The notes beneath the pieces were generated by a model that did not search any database, had not been told where the DNA came from, and was given only the letters and a program-made list of their open reading frames with translations. DNA of 64,000 nucleotides from Acidimicrobiia bacterium (GTDB taxonomy: Bacteria; Actinomycetota; Acidimicrobiia; Acidimicrobiales; Bin134). Location: the NCBI GenBank assembly GCA_022826705.1, contig JAJDUJ010000027.1:417880-481879 (forward strand). Reading direction: 5' to 3'. Both the position numbers and the translations under genes were made by a program. Shown one piece after another: positions 32,946-41,976 of this stretch (position 1 is the stretch's first letter; each line of letters opens with the position of its first letter).

Positions 32946-34076
32946 CTACAGACTGGCGAGGGCCGCCTGGATGATCCGGGTGCCGCGGGGGTCGCCTAGG
33001 GCGTCGGGCGCCATGCGGTTCATCACGTAGGCGACGCTGGCCCGGGTGTCGAGGTCTATCACGGCCAGCGAGCCGCCCAAGCCGCCCCAGAACATCTGGC
33101 CCGCAGCGAAAGAGAGGTCGCCGATCTGGAGCCCGAAGCCGAGACCGTGGCGCAGCCGCATGCCGAAAACCTGGTCGATGCCGTCGGTCTGCTCTTCCAG
33201 GGCGCGTCGGGCGCCGGCCTCAGACAGCAGCCGGACCCCGGAGAGGGCGCCCCCGCAAGCCAGCGCGGCGTGGATGCGGGCCACCGAGCGGGCATTGCCG
33301 AACCCGCCGGAGGCGGGAAGCTCCGCGGCCCGCCACTCGCGGGTGGCAGGCTCGTCGCCGGTGCTGTGAACGCTGAGAAAGGCGCGCACCGCCAACTCGT
33401 CGACGTCGACCTCCTCGCCGCCGACGGTGAGCGTCTGCGGAGTCGCCGGGCTCACCAGGTCCGACACCCTGTGGTCCTCGGACGCGGGCAGGCTCATCCA
33501 GAAGTCGGCCCCGAGCGGCTGGGCCACCTCGGTGCGGAACCACTCGGCCATGCGCCGGCCGGTGGCCCTATAAAGGATCTCGCCCAACAGGGTGCCCTGG
33601 GTCACGGGGTGATACCCCGACGCGGTGCCCGGTGCCCACCACGGCGCCTGGGCCGCGAGGTTGGCGGCCGCAGCCTTGAGGTCATAGAGCTGTTCGACGG
33701 TGATGGGGGGATCAAATCCCGGCAGCCCCGCGGTGTGGGCCATCACATGGCCCACCAGCACGTCCTCTTTGCCGTTGGCGGCGAACTCTGGCCAGTACCG
33801 CGCCACCGGGGCGTCGAACTCCAACTCGCCCCGGTCCGCCAGCATCAACATGCATATCGCGGCCATCGTCTTGGTCGTCGAGTAGACATTGACGATCGTG
33901 TCGCGCTGCCACGGGGCGCCGCCGGTGTCGGCATCGCCAGCCCAAATGTCCACCACGAACTCGCCGTCCACGGTCACCGCTGCGGACGCGCCCAACTCCA
34001 ACCCCTCAGCGAAGTTCGCCTCGAACGCGTCGCGCACCGGCGCGAACTCAGGCTCACAGACGCCGTTGATCTCCAT
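32946..34076 (-). CDS. Serine hydrolase of the beta-lactamase/EstB esterase family
   Basis: A 376-residue class C beta-lactamase-like protein, typically an esterase or peptidase. The SxxK motif STTK (Ser66, Lys69) is in NVYSTTKTMAAICML, the catalytic Tyr in ASGYHPVTQG near residue 155, and the C-terminal triad is represented by GHGLGFGLQ and FWGGLGGS. There is no signal peptide, so it is cytoplasmic. ATG 34076 starts the family-like part; the longer open frame upstream runs across the tRNA-Arg gene and is not real. Substrate unknown. Confidence 0.9.
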   Translation of the reverse strand: MEINGVCEPEFAPVRDAFEANFAEGLELGASAAVTVDGEFVVDIWAGDADTGGAPWQRDTIVNVYSTTKTMAAICMLMLADRGELEFDAPVARYWPEFAANGKEDVLVGHVMAHTAGLPGFDPPITVEQLYDLKAAAANLAAQAPWWAPGTASGYHPVTQGTLLGEILYRATGRRMAEWFRTEVAQPLGADFWMSLPASEDHRVSDLVSPATPQTLTVGGEEVDVDELAVRAFLSVHSTGDEPATREWRAAELPASGGFGNARSVARIHAALACGGALSGVRLLSEAGARRALEEQTDGIDQVFGMRLRHGLGFGLQIGDLSFAAGQMFWGGLGGSLAVIDLDTRASVAYVMNRMAPDALGDPRGTRIIQAALASL

Positions 34077-34149
34077 GGCAGAGAGTATGACGTGCTGGCT
34101 CAGGACATGCTCAATGTCCGGGTCTGCTGATGTGGGCGCATGAGCTTTG

Positions 34150-34222
34150 CGCCCACGGCAGGATTCGAACCTGCGACCCCTTGCTCCGGAGGCAAGTGCT
34201 CTATCCCCTGAGCTACGTGGGC
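34150..34222 (-). tRNA. tRNA-Arg (anticodon CCG)
   Basis: Read on the minus strand: acceptor GCCCACG pairs with CGTGGGC, D arm GCTC/GAGC, anticodon arm CTTGC-CTCCGGA-GCAAG (anticodon CCG, codon CGG), T arm GCAGG-TTCGAAT-CCTGC, discriminator G. CCA is not encoded. TATACT 12 bases upstream may be its -10 box. It is divergent from argS, the enzyme that charges it. Confidence 0.96.
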
Positions 34223-34272
34223 AGTAACTGGGTGAGTATACCCAGCGGGGCATCGGTACCATGTGCCAGTTC

Positions 34273-35895
34273 ATGGCCGACATCCGCACCTCCCTCTCTG
34301 ATGCCTTGCGCGGCGCGCTCGTGGCCGTGGGTGTTGACCTGCCTGCCGATTTCTCGGTGGGATTTGAGCGACCGGCGCGGCGCGAACACGGAGACTGGTC
34401 TTCGAACGCCGCTCTGGCCATCGCTAAAGGCGCGGGGCGCAATCCTCGAGAGCTAGCAGCAGAGCTGGCCGCCTGGCTGGAGGAAAACCGGCCTGAGCAT
34501 GTGGCTGAGGTGAGCGTGGCTGGGCCCGGGTTCGTGAACTTCCGGCTGGCGCCAAGCTGGCTGCACAGTGTTGTCGCCGACGCGGTATCCGCCGATGTCG
34601 ACAGCTATGGGCGCCAGAAGCTGGGTGAGGGACGCACGGTGATCGTGGAGTTTGTGAGCGCCAACCCAACTGGGCCGGTTCACGCCGGCCACGGCCGGGG
34701 AGCGGCCTACGGCGACGCGGTGGCCCGCTTGCTGGAGTGGTGCGGGTACGACGTGCAGCGGGAGTTCTATATCAACGACCGGGGCACACAGATGGAATTG
34801 TACGGCGCTTCTCTCGCCGCCCTTCGGGCAGGTGAACCGGTGCCTGACGACGGCTACAACGGCCAGTACATCGCCGACTGGGCTGCGGAAATGCCCGCAC
34901 ATGCCGATGCTCGCCAGTGGGGTAGGGAACGAGCACTGGACGATCAGCGAGAAGTGCTGGGTTCGATGGCGGTCGCATTCGACACCTGGTCCAGCGAGCA
35001 GGCGCTGGTGGACTCCGGGGCCATCGACGACGCACTGGAGGCACTCGGCACTGCCGGCGCCTCCTATGAGGCCGAGGGAGCCTTGTGGCTGCGCTCCAGC
35101 GACCACGGAGACGACAAGGATCGAGTGCTGATCAAGTCAGACGGGGAGTACACCTATCTGCTGCCCGACATCGCCTATCACCGCGACAAGCTCGACCGGG
35201 CCGGCCAGGAGGGTCTGCTGATCAACGTATGGGGGGCCGACCACCACGGGTACGTGGCTCGAATGAAGGCGGCCATGGCCGCGCTGGGGTGCGACCCTGC
35301 CAGTTTGGAGGTGGTGGTGACCCAGCTGGTGCGCTTGGAGCGCGACGGCGAAGAGGTGCGGCTGTCCAAGCGCACCGGCGACCTCATCGAGCTGCGAGAC
35401 GTGATCGACGAGGTGGGCGCCGACGCCACCCGGTTCACCTACTTGCTCCAGTCAATGGATACCGCTCCCACGTTCGATCTGGCCAAGGCCGCGGCCCAGG
35501 TGATGGAGAACCCGGTGTTCTACGTGCAGATGGCTCACGCCCGGGTGTGCTCCATCGCGGCCCGTGCTCAAGCCGACGGGGTAGAGCGCCAGAGCATCGA
35601 CCAGGTGGACTTGAGCCTGTTGGTCCACGAGCGGGAGTTGGAGATAATGCGCCAGCTCTCCACGCTGGGCGAGGTGATCGCCGCCGCGGCCGAAGAGCGA
35701 GCCCCGCACCGCATGACATCTTGGCTGCGGGACTTCGCCGCCGCGGTCCACAGCTTCTACCACGACTGCTATGTGGTGGGTACCGGAATCGCCCCCGAGC
35801 TGACCCAGGCCCGCCTGGTGCTGATCGACGCCGCCCGAGTGGGCTTGGCCGTCGGCCTCGGCACCCTCGGCGTAAGCGCCCCCGAGTCGATGTAG
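34273..35895 (+). CDS. argS: Arginyl-tRNA synthetase
   Basis: Class I synthetase of 540 residues. The HIGH-type motif is PTGPVHAGHGRGAAYGDAV near residue 132, the KMSKS-type motif is VRLSKRTG near residue 365, and the anticodon-binding domain ends LGTLGVSAPESM, with the usual DALRA-type helices before it. ATG 34273 (MADIRTSLSDAL) is preferred over ATG 34261 because it matches the family's N-terminal domain. It lies 50 bases from the divergent tRNA-Arg gene and 10 bases upstream of lysA; argS-lysA is a conserved actinobacterial pair. Confidence 0.97.
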   Translation: MADIRTSLSDALRGALVAVGVDLPADFSVGFERPARREHGDWSSNAALAIAKGAGRNPRELAAELAAWLEENRPEHVAEVSVAGPGFVNFRLAPSWLHSVVADAVSADVDSYGRQKLGEGRTVIVEFVSANPTGPVHAGHGRGAAYGDAVARLLEWCGYDVQREFYINDRGTQMELYGASLAALRAGEPVPDDGYNGQYIADWAAEMPAHADARQWGRERALDDQREVLGSMAVAFDTWSSEQALVDSGAIDDALEALGTAGASYEAEGALWLRSSDHGDDKDRVLIKSDGEYTYLLPDIAYHRDKLDRAGQEGLLINVWGADHHGYVARMKAAMAALGCDPASLEVVVTQLVRLERDGEEVRLSKRTGDLIELRDVIDEVGADATRFTYLLQSMDTAPTFDLAKAAAQVMENPVFYVQMAHARVCSIAARAQADGVERQSIDQVDLSLLVHERELEIMRQLSTLGEVIAAAAEERAPHRMTSWLRDFAAAVHSFYHDCYVVGTGIAPELTQARLVLIDAARVGLAVGLGTLGVSAPESM

Positions 35896-35905
35896 GGGAC
35901 TGGTT

Positions 35906-37174
35906 GTGTCGGCTTTGCCTCAGCACCTGCTGCCTGACAACGCCTCGGTTGGTGGCGATGGGCGACTCTCGATCGCCGGTTGCGATGTGCTTGACCTGGC
36001 AGAGGAGTTCGGTACCCCGCTGTTCGTTTACGACGAGGACCACATGCGGGAGCGGTGCCGCCAAGCCCGGGCTGCGTTCGCCGGGTCGGTGGCCTATGCC
36101 TCCAAGGCGTTCTTGTGTTTGGCCATGGCCCGGCTGGTCCACGAGGAGGGGCTCGACTTAGACGTAGCCACCGGCGGAGAGCTGCACGTGGCCCAGGCTG
36201 CGGGAGTTCCCGGCGACCGACTGGTGATGCACGGCAACAACAAGTCGGCTGCCGAGATCGCCGCCGCCGTTGAAGCCGAGGCGGGCCGCATCGTGGTGGA
36301 CTCGTTCGACGAGCTCGACCGCTTGGACGCCCTTCACGCCGCCACCGGCGCCCGCCCCCGGGTGCTTCTGCGGATCACCCCGGGAGTGGAAGCCCACACC
36401 CACGAGTACGTCACCACCGGAGTGGACGACACCAAGTTCGGCTTCACCGCCTCGACCGGGACAGCCGATGCTGCCATTCGCCGGGCCGGGGAGTCCGACT
36501 CCGTGGAGTTGGTGGGTCTGCACGCCCACATCGGCAGCCAAGTGTTCGAGCTGCGCTCCTTCCAGCAGGCCGTTGAGGTGATAGCCGGATTCGCCCAGCC
36601 CTACGGCCTGCCCGAGCTGTCGCTGGGCGGCGGCTTGGGCGTGGCCTACGTCGAGGGCGAATCGGCGCCCACCATCGCCGAGTGGGCTGAGGCTATTGCG
36701 GAGGCCTGCCAGTCGGTTGGTTTCACCGCTCCGGTGAGCGTGGAGCCCGGCCGAGCCCTAGTGGCGGCCGCCGCGGTCACCCTCTACGAGGTGGGAACCA
36801 TCAAAGACTTGTCCGGTATTCGCACCTACGTTTCAGTGGACGGCGGCATGAGCGACAACCCCCGCCCAGTGCTGTACGGCAGCGGCTATGAGACGTTTCT
36901 GCCCCGGGCCACCGACCGCGACCGCGACATGACTGTCCGGGTCGTGGGCAAGCACTGCGAGTCGGGCGACCTCTTGGTGAGAGACGGCCAGGTGCCCAGC
37001 GACATCGCGGTGGGGGACATCTTGGCCACCCCGGTGACCGGCGCCTACGGCCACTCCATGGGCTCCAACTACAACAAGGTCCTCCGCCCCGCCGTGGTGT
37101 TCGCCCGAGACGGCGACGCTCGCCTAGTTGTCCGCCGCGAGACCTACGAAGACCTCCTCCGCAACGACGTCTGA
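35906..37174 (+). CDS. lysA: Diaminopimelate decarboxylase
   Basis: The last step of lysine synthesis: decarboxylation of meso-diaminopimelate, PLP dependent. The Schiff-base lysine is in AYASKAF (near residue 64), then DVATGGELHVAQAAG, HIGSQ, the glycine loop SLGGGLGVAY, EPGRALVA and the substrate-binding GKHCESGD. The length is 422 residues. The start is GTG 35906, 10 bases after the argS stop. Its 3' end overlaps the small opposite-strand gene at 37124 by 51 bases. In related genomes hom follows directly; here an island of about 6.6 kb intervenes. Confidence 0.97.
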   Translation: MSALPQHLLPDNASVGGDGRLSIAGCDVLDLAEEFGTPLFVYDEDHMRERCRQARAAFAGSVAYASKAFLCLAMARLVHEEGLDLDVATGGELHVAQAAGVPGDRLVMHGNNKSAAEIAAAVEAEAGRIVVDSFDELDRLDALHAATGARPRVLLRITPGVEAHTHEYVTTGVDDTKFGFTASTGTADAAIRRAGESDSVELVGLHAHIGSQVFELRSFQQAVEVIAGFAQPYGLPELSLGGGLGVAYVEGESAPTIAEWAEAIAEACQSVGFTAPVSVEPGRALVAAAAVTLYEVGTIKDLSGIRTYVSVDGGMSDNPRPVLYGSGYETFLPRATDRDRDMTVRVVGKHCESGDLLVRDGQVPSDIAVGDILATPVTGAYGHSMGSNYNKVLRPAVVFARDGDARLVVRRETYEDLLRNDV

Positions 37175-37348
37175 GGCTTGGCCCATCGGGATTAGCTGCA
37201 CGTCGGTGATGCCCTCGCTGGCTTGCCATTCTCGGATTAGTTCCACAAGTTGAACTGGGGTATCAGCGACCGCCATGAAGTCGCCGTCATCCTCGCACCA
37301 CCAGTCGGCGCCCTCTTCTGAGTTGAAGAACACACGTACTTCCCTCAT
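37124..37348 (-). CDS. Small acidic protein at the end of the eccC operon
   Basis: A 74-residue protein starting MREVRVFFNSEEGADWWCEDD, followed by GDFMAVADTPVQLVELIREW, a strand-strand-helix arrangement that recalls HicB-like folds, but I do not assign it to a family. A clear Shine-Dalgarno sequence (AAGGAG) 7 bases before ATG 37348 and a spacing of only 15 bases from the eccC stop support a real gene in that operon. Its last 51 bases are antisense to the lysA 3' end. It could be a chaperone or regulator of the secretion ATPase, or unrelated. Confidence 0.62.
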   Translation of the reverse strand: MREVRVFFNSEEGADWWCEDDGDFMAVADTPVQLVELIREWQASEGITDVQLIPMGQASDVVAEEVFVGLAADN

Positions 37349-37363
37349 TGGGCGCTCCTTGTG

Positions 37364-40300
37364 TCAAGAGGTATCAACCTGATCACCATAGTGGGCGATC
37401 TGGATGATGGAGGGTTGGCCGTTTTGGATTAGGTAGCCGCGGCCGGGGATTGTCGGGAGGGTGGGGCGGGTGGGGAGTTGGATGGTGAACAGGTCGCCGT
37501 CGAGGGGGGTGGGTTGGAGCAGGACGCCGGTGCGGGAGAAGCGGATCTCCGCGGTCCAATGGCCGTAGGCAGTGCGAAGACGGTCGGCGCGGCCCGCAGC
37601 CACGATGTGCAGGCCGGAGGGGCTGTCGGTGGCCAGCGACTTGAGGGCGCCATCGGGGTCGGGGACTGTTTCGGCGTCGTCGATTAGCACCAACGTGGGA
37701 TGGTCGGCCTCACTCGTTGCGGTCAGCAGCCCGGGTGGGCCTCCGGCTACAAGGTCTATGCCGGGACAATTGGCCAGTGGCGACCCCCCGGGAACCAATG
37801 CGATCACCCGTCCCCCGGAGGCTGCGGCTACTTCAGCCAACAAGGCCAGCGCGGCGGATCGGCCCGACCGGGCCGGACCCAGAATGAGCGCGTGCTCGCC
37901 GGGGTAGAGGGTGAGCCCGGCCGGGGCCAGCGTGTCGTCGCTCAGTCCCAGCGGGAGATACCACGGGGAATCGTCCAGGCGGGGTTGGTCCAAGCGGATG
38001 GGATCGACCACGGCAGGCAGGCTCTCCACCTGTGGCGGGCCGTCAGACTGGGGGCAGGCGGCGGCGACTGCGGCTGCTGCGGAATCCAGTCCACCGTTGG
38101 GCACTGCAACTTGGAGTTCGATTCCCGACGGGACGGCGAATCCCCGACCGGGCGGCAAAGTTGCGGGGTCGTCTACGGCCACGCCCCACTGGCGGTATAG
38201 CGCGGGGTCGCCCAAGCGGAAGACGAATGTCTGGGGGGTGGCGGCTTGGATGGCGCGGCTCACTTTGGACAGCTGGTCGGCGGCGGCAGCGAGGAACAGG
38301 CCGACAGCCGGACCCTCGGCCCACACCCGCTCCAGGGAGGCCAGCAAAGCGTGGTCGGCCACGTTGTCCAGGCTCTTGGCCAGGCCGCCCCAGTTGTCGA
38401 TCAAGGCCAATACCAGCGGAGAGCTAGGTTCCGACGACGTCCGACCCCGGCCCAGCCGCCGGTCGAGTTCGCCTTCCAGCCTGCGGATCAGCCTGCGGAT
38501 TCGATCGCGCTCATCGGGGCCCACCACCGCGCCGCAGTGGGGCAGGGCCTTCAGGGGGGCCAGCTGACCCGAGCCGGAATCTATGGCGTAGAGGTGGCAA
38601 TCGGCTGGCGAGTATCGACTGGACAACGAGATGCCCAGCGTCCCCAGCGCGGTGGTGGTGCCGCTGCCCGGGATGCCCGCGAGGAGGATGTTGCCCTGGT
38701 TGGGATCCCACTCCAAGGGGTACTGCGTCTGCTGGTTGGGGTCGTCGGCCAGGGCAAACACAACGCTCGGGCCAGCCTCGACGGTCAGAGAGTCGAGCGA
38801 GACAGTTGTCGGCAGGGGGTCGGGCCAGGGCTGTCGGGGCGGGGAGCCGCCCCAGCCGTCCCAGGCGGTGATCGCGGCCTCGGCCAAGCGGGTCAGGTCA
38901 TCGGGGGCCTGATCGCCGGAAGCAGCCTCGGCCTCAAAGGTTGGAATGCCGTCGGGTGCGGGAACTACCCGGACACCCTGCCGGGCGGCAGTAACCCCGG
39001 TGACCAGGGCGCACTGGAACTCCACCAGTTCGCCAGGGCCGAATCGGGCGAACGCCCGACCGGGCCGATGTCGGCCGATGGCCGAGGCCTCCGGGCTGTC
39101 GAGCACGTCGACCGAGTCGGAGGGGTCCAGCACTCGCAGTGCGATTCGCAGCGCAGTGTTGGTGCGGATGTTGGCGCTCACGGCCCCCGCGGGGCGCTGG
39201 GTGGCCAGAACCAGGTGCATTCCCAGGCTGCGGCCTCGCTGAGCCACATTCACCAGGGCGTCCATGAAGCCGGGCAGCTCGGCAGCCAGGGCGGCGAACT
39301 CGTCGATGACCACCACCAGGCGGGCCAGCGGCGACCAGGGTTCATCGGGCCTGGCTAGGGCCATCGACCAGTAGTGAGCCAGGTCGGTGGCCCCTCGGTC
39401 TCGCAGTACTTGCTCGCGGTGGCGTAGCTCAGCCTCCAAACATCGCAGGGCTCGCTCCGCCAGTCGGTCGTCGAGATCGGTGACCAACCCCACCACGTGG
39501 GGCAACGAAGCGCAGGCGTCGAATGCGCTGCCGCCCTTGTAGTCCACCAGCACGAAGTTCACCCGCTCAGGCGAGTAGGTAGCGGCTAGCGAGGCCACGA
39601 GCGTACGCAGCAATTCGCTCTTGCCCGACCCTGTCGTTCCGCCCACCAAGGCGTGGGGACCGTCGGCGACCAGGTCGGCCATCAGCGGTCCGTGGCTGTC
39701 GGCTCCGATGGGAGCAGCCAGGCTGTCGGCTTGCCGACATTTCCCCCAGCGATAGGCGATCGCCTTCGACAGTGCCGACGAGTCAACCGATGGGTCGAGA
39801 TCATCGCAGGCGGGCAATCCGAGGAGGTCGAACAGCGATGATCGGTCGGGAATGCCGGAATCAGAGCCGGTTTGCTCGGGGTCTTCGTAGCGGGCCAAGC
39901 CGCGGGCGGCATCTCGGGCCAGGCCCAAGCTCATCCCCGTGGCCAACACTGAGCAGAAGGCCTCGCCTGATTGAGACAGATCGACGGTGCCGGAAAGGTC
40001 GCGGGCTTCGATGACAGCGGTGGCGGTGGCGGGGAGTTGGTCAACGCTGGCGGCCAGCACGATGGCCGAGACCGGCCCGGACGAGCCCTGGAGCAGGGGT
40101 CGCAGCGGCGGTGCTCTGCCGGTGGCCAGATTCTCACCGTCGGCCACTACCAGCAGTTGTGGCCAGTGGCCCTTCCCCCGGCGGTCCCAAGCCTCGGCCA
40201 ACTCCCCGGCGATCTCCGCCGCGGCGGTGCGGTGGTTAGCCATCAGATTCGGCCGCCCGAGGGCGAAGTGGGTGGTGTGGGGGAGCCAGGCGGTCCACGT

Positions 40301-41548
40301 CCAAACCGGTGCGGCAACCTCATCGGCGGCCACCAGCAGGGCCAGATCAGCCGGGCCGTGATAGGCGACCGCTTGGATGAGCAGACTTCGGGCCATGGCA
40401 GTTGTGGCGCTGCGGGGGCCCACCAATCCGACCAGCTTGCCCGGACCCAGATCCACGGCAATGGGAGAGTCGGGCATCCGACCGAGTTGGTCGAGCACCG
40501 CGGTTGCCTCATCGGCGGGGTGCGGGCCATTGACAGCCAGCTCGGGATCGAATGGTACAGGGCCGTGGGCGGCTACCAGCGACAGGAAGTCGTCGTGGTC
40601 GGGCCTTCGCTCCCAGAGCCGGACACTGGGTTGTCGGATCCGCCTGACTGCCTCGGCGAGGTGGGGATGCAGGTTGCGCCTCCGACGGGTTTCCGCCGCA
40701 TGCGCCGCCTCGGCCGCCGCTTGGAATTCCCTTAGGGATGCCTGCGACCGTCGCAAGGATCGTCGGCGCTGAGTGCGGTCGCGACGGCGGTTGTCAAACC
40801 AGTTGGCGCCCATCATCAGCGGGCTGAGCAGGGCGAACAGCGCCATGTAGGGGCTGTAGAGCACTGCCATCAACAGTCCGACCAACAGCGGTCCGGCCAG
40901 CGCGGCCCAGCCGAATGAAATCGTCCGAGGCGATCGCTGTGGTTCTTCAGCGGGGGCAGGGAGTGGTTCGGGCCGCAGGGGAAGCGCCGGACGGGGAGGG
41001 CGGTTCAGAGCGATCCTCCCAGAGCTGGTTCGCCCCAGGACGGGGGCCGGTTGGGCCGGCCGGTCGTCGGGCGCGTCGGAGACTTGGACCAGCGCACCGC
41101 CCAGCCGCAGCGGTGTAGAGGGCTCCACCGCGGCTGGCTCATCGTCGCCCACAACGGCAAAGAACTGTCCGTCTCGGCGTTCCAAGCGGGCGTGATGGGG
41201 TCGCAGCCCCATGTGGGGAAGGGTGAGGTCGGCGTCGGGGGAGCGGCCCAGGCTCAATCCCTCTGCGGGAATTGAATGGCGGTCGCCGGCGCACAGCCCT
41301 CCCACCACCTCCAATGCCCACCCGGGCTGGTCGGGTGCCGGGCCCGGACAAACGCCCACCCGGCTGCCGTCGGCCACCCCGGCTTCGTTGAGGCCGCGTT
41401 CGGCTTCCATCCACCGGTCGCCCACCCACAGTCCGTCAATCGGCGCAGGGAGGCCCAGCGCCTCAGCCAGCTCCCCTACATCGACCACGGCACCGCCGTC
41501 GATGCTCACCTCCCGGGCACCTTCCGGCCCGTGGTAGAGCAGGCGCAC
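37364..41548 (-). CDS. Type VII secretion-type FtsK/SpoIIIE ATPase with N-terminal FHA domain (EccC/EssC-like)
   Basis: The motor of a type VII (ESX/Ess) secretion system, 1394 residues. Residues 1-70 look like a beta-grasp domain, about 85-150 an FHA domain (LSLGRSPDADLTL, LRPHHARLERR), two membrane helices at about 222-255, then an inactive ATPase-like domain and three FtsK modules. D1 (near 635) has an intact Walker A GGTTGSGKSELL and Walker B VVVIDEFAAL. D2 (near 960) reads GIPGSGTTT and D3 (near 1225) GPARSGRS, both without the Walker lysine. GTG 41548 is the start. The WXG100 gene lies 63 bases upstream. No EccB, EccD, EccE or mycosin gene is in the window. Confidence 0.9.
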   Translation of the reverse strand: MRLLYHGPEGAREVSIDGGAVVDVGELAEALGLPAPIDGLWVGDRWMEAERGLNEAGVADGSRVGVCPGPAPDQPGWALEVVGGLCAGDRHSIPAEGLSLGRSPDADLTLPHMGLRPHHARLERRDGQFFAVVGDDEPAAVEPSTPLRLGGALVQVSDAPDDRPAQPAPVLGRTSSGRIALNRPPRPALPLRPEPLPAPAEEPQRSPRTISFGWAALAGPLLVGLLMAVLYSPYMALFALLSPLMMGANWFDNRRRDRTQRRRSLRRSQASLREFQAAAEAAHAAETRRRRNLHPHLAEAVRRIRQPSVRLWERRPDHDDFLSLVAAHGPVPFDPELAVNGPHPADEATAVLDQLGRMPDSPIAVDLGPGKLVGLVGPRSATTAMARSLLIQAVAYHGPADLALLVAADEVAAPVWTWTAWLPHTTHFALGRPNLMANHRTAAAEIAGELAEAWDRRGKGHWPQLLVVADGENLATGRAPPLRPLLQGSSGPVSAIVLAASVDQLPATATAVIEARDLSGTVDLSQSGEAFCSVLATGMSLGLARDAARGLARYEDPEQTGSDSGIPDRSSLFDLLGLPACDDLDPSVDSSALSKAIAYRWGKCRQADSLAAPIGADSHGPLMADLVADGPHALVGGTTGSGKSELLRTLVASLAATYSPERVNFVLVDYKGGSAFDACASLPHVVGLVTDLDDRLAERALRCLEAELRHREQVLRDRGATDLAHYWSMALARPDEPWSPLARLVVVIDEFAALAAELPGFMDALVNVAQRGRSLGMHLVLATQRPAGAVSANIRTNTALRIALRVLDPSDSVDVLDSPEASAIGRHRPGRAFARFGPGELVEFQCALVTGVTAARQGVRVVPAPDGIPTFEAEAASGDQAPDDLTRLAEAAITAWDGWGGSPPRQPWPDPLPTTVSLDSLTVEAGPSVVFALADDPNQQTQYPLEWDPNQGNILLAGIPGSGTTTALGTLGISLSSRYSPADCHLYAIDSGSGQLAPLKALPHCGAVVGPDERDRIRRLIRRLEGELDRRLGRGRTSSEPSSPLVLALIDNWGGLAKSLDNVADHALLASLERVWAEGPAVGLFLAAAADQLSKVSRAIQAATPQTFVFRLGDPALYRQWGVAVDDPATLPPGRGFAVPSGIELQVAVPNGGLDSAAAAVAAACPQSDGPPQVESLPAVVDPIRLDQPRLDDSPWYLPLGLSDDTLAPAGLTLYPGEHALILGPARSGRSAALALLAEVAAASGGRVIALVPGGSPLANCPGIDLVAGGPPGLLTATSEADHPTLVLIDDAETVPDPDGALKSLATDSPSGLHIVAAGRADRLRTAYGHWTAEIRFSRTGVLLQPTPLDGDLFTIQLPTRPTLPTIPGRGYLIQNGQPSIIQIAHYGDQVDTS

Positions 41549-41611
41549 AGGCCGCTCTGACGGTGCGGGTCCGACTGCGGACTCAGACGAGGACGAAGGC
41601 AGGCAGCACCA

Positions 41612-41881
41612 TCAGACGGAGTCGAGGGCCGCGATGGTGTTCTGGCGCTCAAGGCCGATCGAGGTGGCCAGTTCGGTAAGCGCTTCTTGCAACTGCCCGA
41701 GCGAGGGCGACCATTGCTCGTGCCAGGCGCCGCGGAATCGCTCGGAACGGCTGCCCGTCCAGGTAGTGCCCTCCAAGGTGGCGGTCAGGCGGGTGCGGAG
41801 GTCTTCCACCTGTCCGGCGAACGCAGTGAATTGCTGCTGGAGGTGGTCCATCTCCTCGGTGTTCATGGTGAGCACAGACAT
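41612..41881 (-). CDS. WXG100-family type VII secretion substrate (ESAT-6-like)
   Basis: An 89-residue helical hairpin protein. The WXG turn is TTWTGSRSERFRGAW at residues 40-54, between helices MDHLQQQFTAFAGQVEDLRTRL and PSLGQLQEALTELATSIG (first quoted helix is 22 residues long in the protein and begins at residue 11). Such proteins form dimers and are exported by EccC-type ATPases. No C-terminal YxxxD/E secretion signal is evident, as in Firmicute-type members. GAAAGG precedes ATG 41881. Two short palindromes lie 47-86 bases upstream. It is the first gene of the WXG100-eccC-small protein operon. Confidence 0.9.
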   Translation of the reverse strand: MSVLTMNTEEMDHLQQQFTAFAGQVEDLRTRLTATLEGTTWTGSRSERFRGAWHEQWSPSLGQLQEALTELATSIGLERQNTIAALDSV

Positions 41882-41927
41882 GGCGGGGCCTTTCGGTCGG
41901 CTGATCCCTCGGGCAGATCAGGCGGGA

Positions 41928-41966
41928 CTATCTTGATAGTCGCTCATAAGTGATATATCAAGATAT
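41928..41966. promoter_or_regulatory. Pair of TATC-NN-GATA palindromes upstream of the WXG100-eccC operon
   Basis: CTATCTTGATAG (41928-41939) and ATATCAAGATAT (41955-41966) each have perfect 5-base arms around a 2-base centre, and the second core is the reverse complement of the first. The centres are 27 bases apart. They lie in an AT-rich intergenic stretch that reads into the WXG100 gene and look like operator sites. Confidence 0.5.
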
Positions 41967-41976
41967 TTATCGAAAA

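Noticed and set aside
34077-34442. Longer N-terminus of the EstB-like protein
   Set aside because: The open frame continues across the tRNA-Arg gene and into argS; the hydrolase sequence begins at ATG 34076.
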